Shown: positions 1 to 6,427, numbered from the stretch's first letter. The stretch is 7,652 bases of DNA from Sphingopyxis sp. (GCA_012035435.1 JAAUPH010000106.1:1-7652), one strand, 5' to 3'. The notes: generated by a model not told the origin, from the letters alone. Translations and numbers: made by a program.

Positions 1-1
1 G

Positions 2-718
2 TTTTTGGTATCACTGATTCCTGGCATTATGTTGCTGGTCCCCGCTTTCGCGCAGGCACAAGCGGTCTCCTGCCGTATCCCCGACCGCATCGACGTCCCG
101 CGCCTCGAACGCGCGCCGCGCGGAGAGGCGGCGCGGTCTGTGCCAATCACGGGCTATTTGCTGGCACTCAGCTGGTCGCCGCAATATTGTGCCAGCCGCC
201 GGAACCCTGGGGAACGGCGCGACGCAGTGCAATGTGGCGGTGACAGTGGCCAGTTCGGCTGGGTGCTGCACGGGCTATGGCCGCAGGGCAATGGCGCAAG
301 CTACCCGGCCTGGTGTCGCCCCGCGCGCATCGTGCCGCAGCCGGTGCTCAAAGAACATTTGTGTATAAGCCCATCGGTCCAGCTGATGCAGCGCCAATGG
401 GCGAAGCATGGCATTTGCATGAGCGCCACGCCTGCGGCCTATTTTCGCGCCGCGTCAATCCTGTTCGGCGCGATGAAGTTTCCCGACATGCCGGTGCTGG
501 CCAAAACCCCGCAGACGGCTGGCAGCATCCGCCGCGCCTTTGCCGCGCGCAATCCGGGGGTGACCACCCAAATGCTTGCGGTCACGGCCGATCGGCAGGG
601 CTGGTTGCAGGAGGTGCGGCTATGCCTTGGCATCCGCATGCGCCCCATACGATGCCAGACCGGCCAGAGGGGGATGGGCGATGCAAAAGCGGTCAAGATC
701 CGGCTGACGCTGCGCTGA
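2..718 (+). CDS. Ribonuclease T2 family protein, 5' end outside window
   Basis: Secreted endoribonuclease of the T2 family, which cuts single-stranded RNA through a 2',3'-cyclic phosphate intermediate, probably in the periplasm. The frame is open to the window edge. Numbering from the TTG at 5, the two family signatures are visible: CAS I as FGWVLHGLWPQ (His89) and CAS II as QWAKHGIC (Lys134, His135). Several cysteines (23, 62, 77, 104, 120, 138) fit the disulfide-rich fold. The start resembles the end of a signal peptide: a hydrophobic run, then AFAQAQA before VSC. No basic residue precedes that run, so the true start is probably upstream of the window; the ATG at 29 would leave too short a signal. 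The position usually held by a catalytic Glu in CAS II (E-W-x-K-H-G) is Gln131 here. Family assignment is firm; activity is inferred. Confidence 0.88.
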   Translation, partial: FLVSLIPGIMLLVPAFAQAQAVSCRIPDRIDVPRLERAPRGEAARSVPITGYLLALSWSPQYCASRRNPGERRDAVQCGGDSGQFGWVLHGLWPQGNGASYPAWCRPARIVPQPVLKEHLCISPSVQLMQRQWAKHGICMSATPAAYFRAASILFGAMKFPDMPVLAKTPQTAGSIRRAFAARNPGVTTQMLAVTADRQGWLQEVRLCLGIRMRPIRCQTGQRGMGDAKAVKIRLTLR

Positions 719-777
719 GTGGCCATTCTTTGGTGGAAAATTGTCCCAAGCTGACACGCCCGGCACATTGCCGCGCG

Positions 778-818
778 TTAACTTTCTTTTAACCTTAGCA
801 AATCGTTAAAGCGATATT
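778..818 (+). promoter_or_regulatory. CtrA-type binding site and likely promoter
   Basis: TTAA at 778-781 and TTAAC at 789-793 are separated by exactly 7 bases, an exact match to the CtrA full site TTAA-N7-TTAAC of alphaproteobacteria. The second half-site could overlap a -35 element, with a weak -10 candidate GATATT at 813-818 (18-base spacer). It lies 38 bases upstream of the ATG at 831, so the small downstream gene is the likely target. The match is seen directly; CtrA control is inferred. Confidence 0.55.
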
Positions 819-830
819 AGCTTCGCTGGC

Positions 831-1064
831 ATGATCCAGACCCACACCGAGTCCGTCGATATTCGCCAACGTTTGCGCGAACATCATCTGCGCCAGCTCA
901 AGGTCGCAGCACTCAGCGCACCCGCCGATTGGCAGTCTGCGCTGCGCGCTGCACTGGCATCAGAGCGCAAGCCGCAGCCGCTGCTGGTCTCCGCGCGCGA
1001 CGTGAAGCTCTTCCTGCAGAGCTTCCTGATCTTCTTCACGACGCTGATGGTGTTTTTGTACTGA
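831..1064 (+). CDS. Small tail-anchored membrane protein, unknown function
   Basis: I do not recognise this 77-residue protein. The N-terminal two thirds are hydrophilic and charged (several Arg, His and Glu in residues 1-57), with predicted helical character. The last 20 residues (about 58-77) form one hydrophobic segment rich in Phe and Leu ending in VFLY, so the protein is probably anchored in the inner membrane by its C-terminus with the charged part in the cytoplasm. The ATG at 831 is the only reasonable start, but no strong ribosome binding site precedes it. A CtrA-type box sits 38 bases upstream. It ends 11 bases before the 3' end of the convergent transporter gene. Codon use matches the neighbours, which supports a real gene; function cannot be assigned. 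Confidence 0.65.
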   Translation: MIQTHTESVDIRQRLREHHLRQLKVAALSAPADWQSALRAALASERKPQPLLVSARDVKLFLQSFLIFFTTLMVFLY

Positions 1065-1075
1065 CGCAAACCGAC

Positions 1076-2365
1076 CTAATCGCAGGCCTTGTGCAGTTGC
1101 CATGCGATCCATGCCGAAATCAGACAGGCTACGGCAACCATCAGCAACGTGTCCTGAATGGTCAGCCCCAGCGCGATTAACAGGCTCAACAGCACGGCTG
1201 CCGCCACCATGAAACCGGAATTGACGATATTGTTGGCTGCAACCGTCCGCGCGGTTTCCGATTTTGCAACCGTCGTTGTCAGAAACGCATAAAGCGGGAC
1301 CACGAACATTCCGCCGAATATGGCGATGCCCAGCAACGCGAGCAGGATCAGATCGCCGGTGCGGATCGCCAGAAACTCGTGCCAGTTCAGCAGGGCGTCG
1401 GCATCCGCAGGCGTGTCGGCAACGGGCACCCAAATCCCGACCTCATACCACAGCAGCAGTACAAACAACGCCATGGCCATGACCGACGCAGGCGAATAGC
1501 GCGCCGACACCGTGCCTTTGAGCAAACGGTTGACCACTACAGACCCGATGGCGACGCCAATCGAAAACACCGCGGTAAACATCGTTGCAACAGTATTATC
1601 GGCATTGAGCGCATTTTTGACCAATGGGGGAAATTGCGCCGCCAATATCGCCCCGATGGCCCAGAAAAAGCTGATTGAGATAATGGCCAGAAACAGATGG
1701 CGGATATGCATCGTCGCGCGGACCAGCCGCCACGATGAGGTGAGGATATTATAGTCGACCCTCAGCCCGACGGCCTCCCGCTCGGGGGGGGCATCAGGCA
1801 CATAAATGGCGGTGACGCGGCCGATCAGCGAAACGACCAATATGCCGAACATTGAAACATGCGCGGGAAGAAGGCCGCCAACGATCGTCCCCATTAATAT
1901 CGCGATATAGGTTCCCGCTTCGACCCAGCCGGTCCCGGCCAAAACTTCATCATCGGGCAAATGCTGCGGCAAAATCGCATATTTGATGGGGCCGAAGAAG
2001 GTTGAATGGACGCCCATGGCGAACAACGCCGCAAGCATGACAGGAATGATCTGAAAATATATTCCGGTCGCGCCGACGAGCATTATCAATATTTCGGCGC
2101 TTTTGATGATGCGGATGATGCGTGCCTTGTCGCCACTGTCGGCCAGTTGTCCGGCGAGCGCGGAGAACAGGAAAAACGGCAGAATGAATAACGCGCCAGC
2201 AAGCGCGTTGAAAAACGCCTCCTGCGTGGGGTCGCGATAAATTGTGTAGGTGACGAGGATCACCATCGCCATCTTGTAGAAATTGTCATTGAAAGCGTTG
2301 AGGAACTGGGTTGCAAACAGCGGCAAAAAGCGGCGTTTGCCCAGCAGCGATAACGATCCTGTCAT
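1076..2365 (-). CDS. MFS transporter, LplT-like (lysophospholipid transporter family)
   Basis: Major facilitator superfamily protein of 429 residues, close to the usual length for the LplT group, with about 12 hydrophobic segments. Characteristic features are FNDNFYK near residues 26-31 at the end of helix 1, the motif A-like AGQLADSGDKARII at about 71-84, and GPIKYAILPQ at about 125-134. In E. coli LplT flips lysophospholipids inward for re-acylation by Aas. In many proteobacteria this MFS domain is fused to, or next to, an acyltransferase and an acyl-ACP ligase; here it stands alone with no acyltransferase in the window. The start ATG is preceded by a purine-rich GGGGTGAAA stretch about 5 bases away. 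It is divergent from pgsA, another phospholipid gene, across a 141-base gap. Substrate is inferred from family only; a related drug or siderophore exporter is possible. Confidence 0.8.
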   Translation of the reverse strand: MTGSLSLLGKRRFLPLFATQFLNAFNDNFYKMAMVILVTYTIYRDPTQEAFFNALAGALFILPFFLFSALAGQLADSGDKARIIRIIKSAEILIMLVGATGIYFQIIPVMLAALFAMGVHSTFFGPIKYAILPQHLPDDEVLAGTGWVEAGTYIAILMGTIVGGLLPAHVSMFGILVVSLIGRVTAIYVPDAPPEREAVGLRVDYNILTSSWRLVRATMHIRHLFLAIISISFFWAIGAILAAQFPPLVKNALNADNTVATMFTAVFSIGVAIGSVVVNRLLKGTVSARYSPASVMAMALFVLLLWYEVGIWVPVADTPADADALLNWHEFLAIRTGDLILLALLGIAIFGGMFVVPLYAFLTTTVAKSETARTVAANNIVNSGFMVAAAVLLSLLIALGLTIQDTLLMVAVACLISAWIAWQLHKACD

Positions 2366-2506
2366 CCAGATTTCACCCCAAGCGTCGGAACGCAGCCTAT
2401 GTCATGTGCGCCGCGCGCTTCCCGGTTGTCGCGCAGCCGCCATATCGGCTAGGAAGATGACGGTCAAAGGTCATTCGGGCCAGATCGACGGGGTAATGCC
2501 GACATC

Positions 2507-3079
2507 ATGCTAAGCCTGCCCAATTTGCTCACGCTGTCGCGTATCCTGGCCGTGCCCATCTTGCTGTTTCTGTTGTGGCCGGGGACGCGACCCGAAAGCC
2601 ATCAGCCGCTTGCGATCGATTATGCGTTGGCCTTTGTGCTCTATTGCGTGATGGGCCTCACGGACTATTTCGACGGCTATGTCGCGCGGGCGCGCGGCAC
2701 CGTATCGCGATTGGGGCAATTTTTGGATCCTATCGCGGACAAGATCATGATTGCGGCAGTCATCCTGCTGCTCGTCTTTACCCGCGACATCGCCGGATGG
2801 CATGTCATCGCCGCGCTGATCATCCTCCTGCGCGAGATTATCGTGTCGGGCCTGCGCGAATTTCTGGCGACGCTGCAAGTGTCGATGCCGGTCACCCAGC
2901 TTGCGAAATGGAAAACCACCTTTCAACTCATTGCCTTCGGGGCTTTGATCCTGGCCGGCGCCATTCCGGGGTGGGAGTGGATCAAGCTGGTTGGGCTGAT
3001 GTCGCTATGGGGAGCGGCGGTGCTGACGCTGGTCACCGGCTGGGACTATTTGCGTGTCGGCCTTAAGCATATGGACTAA
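2507..3079 (+). CDS. pgsA: CDP-diacylglycerol-glycerol-3-phosphate 3-phosphatidyltransferase
   Basis: Integral membrane enzyme that condenses CDP-diacylglycerol with glycerol-3-phosphate to give phosphatidylglycerophosphate, the first committed step to phosphatidylglycerol and cardiolipin. The 190-residue length is typical. The CDP-alcohol phosphatidyltransferase signature D-x2-D-G-x2-A-R-x8-G-x3-D-x3-D is complete: Asp53, Asp56, Gly57, Ala60, Arg61, Gly70, Asp74 and Asp78. The N-terminus (MLSLPNLLTLSRI) is the classic PgsA start, so the ATG at 2507 is secure despite a weak and distant ribosome site. Several hydrophobic segments lie on both sides of the signature. Only 5 bases separate its stop from the start of moaD, so the three genes pgsA-moaD-moaE probably form one transcript. 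The 141-base upstream gap shared with the divergent transporter should hold both promoters. Confidence 0.95.
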   Translation: MLSLPNLLTLSRILAVPILLFLLWPGTRPESHQPLAIDYALAFVLYCVMGLTDYFDGYVARARGTVSRLGQFLDPIADKIMIAAVILLLVFTRDIAGWHVIAALIILLREIIVSGLREFLATLQVSMPVTQLAKWKTTFQLIAFGALILAGAIPGWEWIKLVGLMSLWGAAVLTLVTGWDYLRVGLKHMD

Positions 3080-3084
3080 GTGCA

Positions 3085-3345
3085 TTGTATTCGCTGAAAA
3101 TAAGCTATTTTGCATGGGTCCGCGAACATATGGGAACGGGCGGTGAGGATGTGCTCGTGCCGGCGCACGTCGCCAGCATTGGCGCGCTCATTGATTGGCT
3201 GGCGGCGCGCGATGCGGCTGGCGCGGTCGCTTTCGCCGAACCTGCCCGCATCCGGGCCGCGGTTGATGGCAATATGGTCGGCCATGAAGCGCCGCTGGCT
3301 GGCATACGCGAGGTCGCGCTCTTCCCGCCGGTGACAGGCGGGTGA
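3085..3345 (+). CDS. moaD: Molybdopterin synthase sulfur carrier subunit MoaD
   Basis: Ubiquitin-like small subunit of molybdopterin synthase. Its C-terminal glycine is adenylated by MoeB and thiocarboxylated, then donates sulfur to cyclic pyranopterin monophosphate in molybdenum cofactor synthesis. The 86-residue length is normal, the first strand (LKISYFAWVREHMG) fits the beta-grasp start, and the protein ends in PPVTGG with the essential Gly-Gly. A TTG start at 3085 is chosen because the next in-frame ATG (3130) would remove the first strand. The TTG is 5 bases after the pgsA stop, with a weak GGACTAAG site inside the pgsA end. The stop overlaps the GTG start of moaE by 4 bases (GTGA), indicating coupled translation of the two subunits. 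Confidence 0.92.
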   Translation: MYSLKISYFAWVREHMGTGGEDVLVPAHVASIGALIDWLAARDAAGAVAFAEPARIRAAVDGNMVGHEAPLAGIREVALFPPVTGG

Positions 3346-3782
3346 AACGCGTCAATATCACATTGCACGTCATTGATATCGTGCAAGAGATGGCGGTCCA
3401 TGGCCGTGGTGGCTACGGCGCGAGCGCGAGTTTTATCGGGCGGGTGCGCGGGGATGGCGGGCTGACTGAGCTGTTTCTGGAGCATCATCCGGCGATGACC
3501 ACTGCCGCGCTCGATGCACTAGCTGCCACCGCGATGGCCCGCTGGCCGCTGGCGGCGGTAACCTTGGTCCACCGCGTCGGCGCAATGGCGCCCGGTGAGG
3601 TGATCGTCCTGGTGCTGACGAGCAGCGCGCACCGCGAAGCCTCGCTGGCTGCGACGGCTTTCCTGATTGACCGGCTCAAGACCGATGTTCCGCTGTGGAA
3701 GCGCGAGAGTTTCGCCGATGGCCGCGTAGCATGGGTTGACGCGCGCGACAGCGACACGGCCCGCGCGGCGGGCTGGGGTTAG
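3342..3782 (+). CDS. moaE: Molybdopterin synthase catalytic subunit MoaE
   Basis: Large subunit of molybdopterin synthase. It binds the cyclic pyranopterin precursor and receives sulfur from the MoaD thiocarboxylate to build the dithiolene. The 146-residue length is standard. Family motifs are in order: GASASFIGRVRGD (26-38), LEHHP (46-50), HRVGAMAPGE (77-86), SSAHREAS (94-101) and LKTDVPLWKRE (112-122). Lys113 and Lys120 are spaced 7 apart, as are the active-site lysines of E. coli MoaE. The GTG start overlaps the moaD stop. The gene ends tail to tail with oxyR; the stop codons of the two opposing genes overlap in the four bases TTAG. The other cofactor genes (moaA, moaC, moeB) are not in the window, and pairing moaDE behind pgsA appears to be a conserved arrangement in sphingomonads (from memory). 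Confidence 0.94.
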   Translation: MKRVNITLHVIDIVQEMAVHGRGGYGASASFIGRVRGDGGLTELFLEHHPAMTTAALDALAATAMARWPLAAVTLVHRVGAMAPGEVIVLVLTSSAHREASLAATAFLIDRLKTDVPLWKRESFADGRVAWVDARDSDTARAAGWG

Positions 3783-4693
3783 GCCCGCCCCGCGCGGTAC
3801 AGCCGCTGCATCACCTCGGCCAGCAGCGCAAACTCCTCCGCGCGCGGGCTATTCTTGCGCCACACCAGCGCGATCGTCCGCCAGTCATGGTCCGACGCGA
3901 GCGGCCGCGTGTCGATATCGGTCTGGTCCAAAATTCCAGCATCCAGCGCCATTTGTGGCAGCATCGTCACCCCCAAACCATTGTCGACCATCTGCACCAG
4001 CGTATGCAGCGACGTTCCCACCATCCGGGCGCCGCTGCGCAGATCGGGTCGGTTGCACGCCGCCAGCGCATGATCTTTCAGGCAATGGCCGTCCTCCAGC
4101 ATCAAAAGCTGCGCCGGATCGAGCATATCGGCGCTGACGACCGCAGGCAGTTCGCCCGCAAAATCCCCCGGAAATGCGACGAGCAACGGATCGTCGAACA
4201 GCACCGCGCTTTCCACATCGCCGCAGGCATAGGGCAGGGCGAGGAGCACGCAATCGACCTGGCCGTGGTGGAGCGAATCGCACGCGTGCGCGCTCGGTTC
4301 TTCACGCAGGAACAGCTTGAGGTCGGGCCGCTCGCGGCGCAGTGCGGGGAGAACCGCGGGCAACATGAACGGCGCAATCGTCGGAATTACGCTCATCCGC
4401 AACTCACCCGCGAGCGGTTTCGTTGCCCCCGCCGCCAGCGCCGCCAGCTCCTCCGCCTCGCGCAGCACGCGGCGGGCGCGTTCGATGATCTGGTCACCGA
4501 GCGCGGTGAAGCGGACGACACGGCGGGTCCGTTCGACGAGCATCATGCCAAGCGCCGATTCCAGCTCTCGCACACCGGCGGACAGTGTCGATTGGGTGAC
4601 ATATGTCGCATCGGCAGCGCGGCCGAAATGGCCATGATCCTTGAGCGCCACCAGATATTGCAGCTGTTTCAGCGATGGCAGATAGGTTTGCAC
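3779..4693 (-). CDS. oxyR: Hydrogen peroxide-sensing LysR-type regulator OxyR
   Basis: LysR-family transcription factor of about 304 residues. The N-terminal winged helix-turn-helix is at about residues 6-65 (LKQLQYLVALKDHGHFGRAA, then QSTLSAGVRELES), followed by a linker helix and the substrate-binding-like domain. The OxyR hallmark is present: LMLEDGHCLKDHALAAC holds Cys204 and Cys213, nine apart like E. coli Cys199 and Cys208, which form the peroxide-induced disulfide. A GTG start at 4693 is chosen because the protein then begins MQTYLPSLKQLQYL like other OxyR proteins; the frame stays open upstream to 4870, but that extension is not OxyR-like and would run into the divergent cysE gene. 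Its 3' end overlaps the moaE stop. It probably autoregulates from the 114-base gap shared with cysE. No catalase or peroxiredoxin gene is in the window. Confidence 0.93.
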   Translation of the reverse strand: MQTYLPSLKQLQYLVALKDHGHFGRAADATYVTQSTLSAGVRELESALGMMLVERTRRVVRFTALGDQIIERARRVLREAEELAALAAGATKPLAGELRMSVIPTIAPFMLPAVLPALRRERPDLKLFLREEPSAHACDSLHHGQVDCVLLALPYACGDVESAVLFDDPLLVAFPGDFAGELPAVVSADMLDPAQLLMLEDGHCLKDHALAACNRPDLRSGARMVGTSLHTLVQMVDNGLGVTMLPQMALDAGILDQTDIDTRPLASDHDWRTIALVWRKNSPRAEEFALLAEVMQRLYRAGRA

Positions 4694-4727
4694 AATCGGA
4701 CTCCGTCCCGCATAGTGGGGACCGTGA

Positions 4728-4783
4728 CGGAAATTGTCTAGCGACCGGCCCTTGTCAACCGGCGGCGCAAGGGCAATTTTCCG
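4728..4783. promoter_or_regulatory. Nested inverted repeat in the oxyR/cysE divergent region
   Basis: The inner arms GCCCTTG (4748-4754) and CAAGGGC (4768-4774) are perfect complements around a 13-base loop. The outer arms CGGAAATTG (4728-4736) and CAATTTTCCG (4774-4783) pair with one extra T. The structure ends 24 bases before the cysE ATG at 4808. It could be an operator for OxyR or another dimeric regulator, or an RNA hairpin in the cysE leader. It does not match the classical four-ATAG OxyR consensus well. Confidence 0.4.
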
Positions 4784-4807
4784 GAATAGCACAAAGGTCG
4801 CGTCGCC

Positions 4808-5448
4808 ATGTTCTCCTCGCTGATCGCCACACTCGATTCGATCAAGGCGCGCGACCCCGCGCGCGATCACGGTGGGAGATATTGCTGTATCCGGGTCTGC
4901 TTGCGGTCGGCATGCACCGCATCGCGCATTGGCTCTATGAGGCGGAGCTGTTTTTTCTGGCGCGCTTCGTCAATCATCTGGCCCGTCTGCTGACCGGGAT
5001 CGACATCCATCCGGGCGCGCGGATCGGCAAGCATCTGTTTATCGACCATGGCTTTTCGGTGATCGGCGAAACCGCGATCATTGGTAATAATGTCACCATC
5101 TATCAGTGCGTGACGCTGGGCGGGACTGACCCGGCCAATGGTGTCCCCGGCAAACGCCACCCGACCCTGGAGGATGGCGTGATCGTCGGGTCGGGTGCGC
5201 AGATATTGGGACCGATTACGGTGGCCAGCCGCGCGCGAATCGGCGCCAATGCGGTGGTGACCAAGGATGTGCCGCCGCGATCGCTGGTCATCGGTGTGCC
5301 CGCCAAGCTCTTGCGCCAGCTCTCGGCGGAGGAAGCAGCGGCGCTGATCGACCATGCCCAGAAGTATCACCGGCTCGCCTTGGCCCATGCCGGTCGGGGG
5401 ACCGACCTGGGGTTTGTCGCCCAGCCTCCCCAGCTTGGGCCGACTTAG
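4808..5448 (+). CDS. cysE: Serine O-acetyltransferase (CysE/EpsC type), frameshifted near 4862
   Basis: Acetylates L-serine with acetyl-CoA, the first step of cysteine synthesis. It is a left-handed beta-helix enzyme of the short bacterial EpsC/CysE class. The ATG at 4808 starts MFSSLIATLDSIKARDPA, typical of this family, but the rest (RSRWEILLYPG onward) is in another frame. Adding one C after 4862 within the CG-rich run restores DPAPRSRW and a continuous protein of about 213 residues. In corrected numbering the likely catalytic residues are Asp80-His81 (IDHG) and His118 (KRHPTL), followed by hexapeptide repeats (IVGSGAQILGP, ARIGANAVVTKDVP, VIGVPAK). An ATG at 4675 opens the downstream frame without the usual N-terminus. 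Either a one-base assembly error or a real mutation fits. The last 10-20 residues (after about 5390) may already be foreign sequence. Confidence 0.85.
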
Positions 5449-5460
5449 GTTGGACCCAAG
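5385..5460. other. Probable junction: sphingomonad to cyanobacterial DNA
   Basis: Upstream, everything is alphaproteobacterial. Downstream lies psbY, a gene known only from oxygenic phototrophs. The exact join cannot be placed by eye; it falls between the last clearly CysE-like residues (about 5380) and the psbY leader. The stretch 5432-5478 contains short inverted repeats, CTTGGG with CCCAAG and CCCCAG with CTGGGG around a 7-base loop, which may be the 3' region of an absent cyanobacterial gene. Confidence 0.6.
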
Positions 5461-5596
5461 GCCCCAGGAATCCGCTGGGGAGTGGGCCTGGATGGAATCC
5501 AGATTCGCCCAGATTTTCTACTCGAATCCGCGCGAACTCTGTAAAATGAGAACCAATTAAGCTCGTTTTATAAGCGTCTAACGAAGAGGTTTTCAG

Positions 5597-5716
5597 ATGG
5601 ACTGGCGTATTGTGGTTGTGCTCGCTCCGATTATTCTTGCTGCAAGCTGGGCTGGTTTTAATATCTTCCAGGCCGCCTTGGGACAGATTCAGAAGGCGCT
5701 GGGCAAAGAGGGCTAA
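5597..5716 (+). CDS. psbY: Photosystem II protein PsbY
   Basis: A 39-residue single-pass thylakoid membrane subunit at the edge of photosystem II, near cytochrome b559. The sequence starts [19 protein letters not shown], the family hallmark (MDWR, then a hydrophobic helix at about residues 5-24), followed by an amphipathic [10 protein letters not shown] tail; the length is standard for cyanobacterial PsbY. An AAGAGG ribosome site (5584-5589) lies 7 bases before the ATG. Weak -10 candidates upstream are TAAAAT (5542-5547) and TATAAG (5569-5574), without clear -35 boxes. A strong intrinsic terminator begins 31 bases after the stop, so the gene is probably monocistronic. Its presence marks this part of the window as cyanobacterial and unrelated to the genes before 5385. 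Confidence 0.92.
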   Translation: MDWRIVVVLAPIILAASWAGFNIFQAALGQIQKALGKEG

Positions 5717-5747
5717 GCCCCGCGAGCTTTTGGGTGGCTCGGCTGTG

Positions 5748-5779
5748 CGGCGATCGCCTCGGGGGCGATCGCCGTTTTT
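5748..5779 (+). terminator. Rho-independent terminator of psbY, built from two HIP1 palindromes
   Basis: A perfect 11-base stem (CGGCGATCGCC at 5748-5758 with GGCGATCGCCG at 5764-5774) with loop TCGGG is followed by five T (5775-5779). Each arm contains the cyanobacterial HIP1 octamer GCGATCGC. It sits 31 bases after the psbY stop. Confidence 0.85.
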
Positions 5780-5856
5780 CCCCTAGGTAAGCCCTGGCAG
5801 GTTCCAGCCAGACTTGCCCTGTTTGTGGGTGTTTGGTGGGCGTATTGGGCGATCGC
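5750..5856. repeat. Three HIP1 octamers (GCGATCGC)
   Basis: GCGATCGC occurs at 5750-5757, 5765-5772 and 5849-5856. This highly iterated palindrome is strongly over-represented in many cyanobacterial genomes, so three copies within about 110 bases independently support a cyanobacterial origin of this piece. I did not notice it elsewhere in the window. Confidence 0.85.
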
Positions 5857-5896
5857 TTTTTTTGCTGTTTTTTTGCTGTATTTGGGCGAAACTGCC

Positions 5897-6427
5897 ATGA
5901 CCGCTTCTTCCTGTCAGACTCCCATCCACGTCATCGGCGCAGGTCTCGCAGGCACGGAGGCGGCTTGGCAAATTGCCCAGGCAGGCATTCCGGTGATTTT
6001 GCACGAGATGCGACCGGTGCGCCGCAGCCCCGCCCACCACAGTCAATATTTTGCAGAGCTGGTCTGTAGCAATTCCTTTGGAGCCATGGCCACCGATCGA
6101 GCGGCGGGCCTGCTCCATGAGGAACTGCGCCAGCTCGGCTCCATCGTCATCGGCCAGGCGGATCACCATGCCGTGCCCGCTGGGGGAGCCCTGGCGGTGG
6201 ATCGGGCAATGTTTAGCCAGGGCCTGACCGAGACCCTGGTGGCCCATCCGCTGATTGAGCTGCGTCGGGAGGCCGTGGCAGAAATTCCCACTGAGGGCAT
6301 CGTGGTGTTGACAACGGGGCCCCTGACCAGCCCAGAGCTGGCCGAAGACCTCCAGCGCTTCACCGGCCAGGACTATTGCAGCTTTTTTGACGCGGCTAGC
6401 CCCATCATTGTCGGCGACTCGATCGAC
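5897..6427 (+). CDS. trmFO: tRNA m5U54 methyltransferase TrmFO (folate/FAD-dependent), 3'-truncated
   Basis: Cytosolic flavoprotein that makes 5-methyluridine at position 54 of tRNA using methylenetetrahydrofolate and FADH2. From the ATG at 5897 it reads [17 protein letters not shown] with the Rossmann GxGxxG (Gly14, Gly16, Gly19), then HEMRP (37-41), the conserved [11 protein letters not shown] (52-62; Cys57 is the conserved catalytic-type cysteine) and [13 protein letters not shown] (91-103). Similarity continues to [15 protein letters not shown] at about residue 177, then stops abruptly, whereas full proteins have about 430-470 residues. The frame runs on to a stop at 6487, but that tail is not TrmFO-like and overlaps an antisense gene from another source. 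The frame is also open upstream with a hydrophobic stretch from a GTG at 5825; this is rejected because TrmFO normally begins just before its FAD motif. Truncation is best explained by the contig join. Confidence 0.9.

Noticed and set aside
2464..2473. GGTCAAAGGTCA direct repeat before pgsA as an operator
   Set aside because: Five-base half-sites one time only; too short to separate from chance without conservation data.
4675..4807. CysE starting at the ATG at 4675
   Set aside because: It would overlap the oxyR start on the other strand and its first 60 or so residues do not look like any serine acetyltransferase, while the typical N-terminus starts at 4808 in another frame.
4694..4870. Longer OxyR starting at 4870
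   Set aside because: The extra 59 residues are not OxyR-like and lie over the cysE leader and 5' end; the GTG at 4693 gives the usual N-terminus.
5740..5860. CRISPR-like or integration-site repeats from the repeated GCGATCGC
   Set aside because: The repeats are the known cyanobacterial HIP1 octamer, unevenly spaced, without spacers or an integrase gene.
5825..5896. Hydrophobic N-terminal extension of TrmFO (from a GTG at 5825) as a membrane anchor
   Set aside because: It arises from T-runs in the leader (TTTTTTT repeats coding Phe and Leu). TrmFO is a cytosolic enzyme whose FAD motif normally lies close to the N-terminus, and the ATG at 5897 gives that.
5783..6427. Minus-strand reading frame across trmFO and its leader
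   Set aside because: It is the antisense shadow of trmFO. Only the part from 6559 down to the junction has its own start signal.
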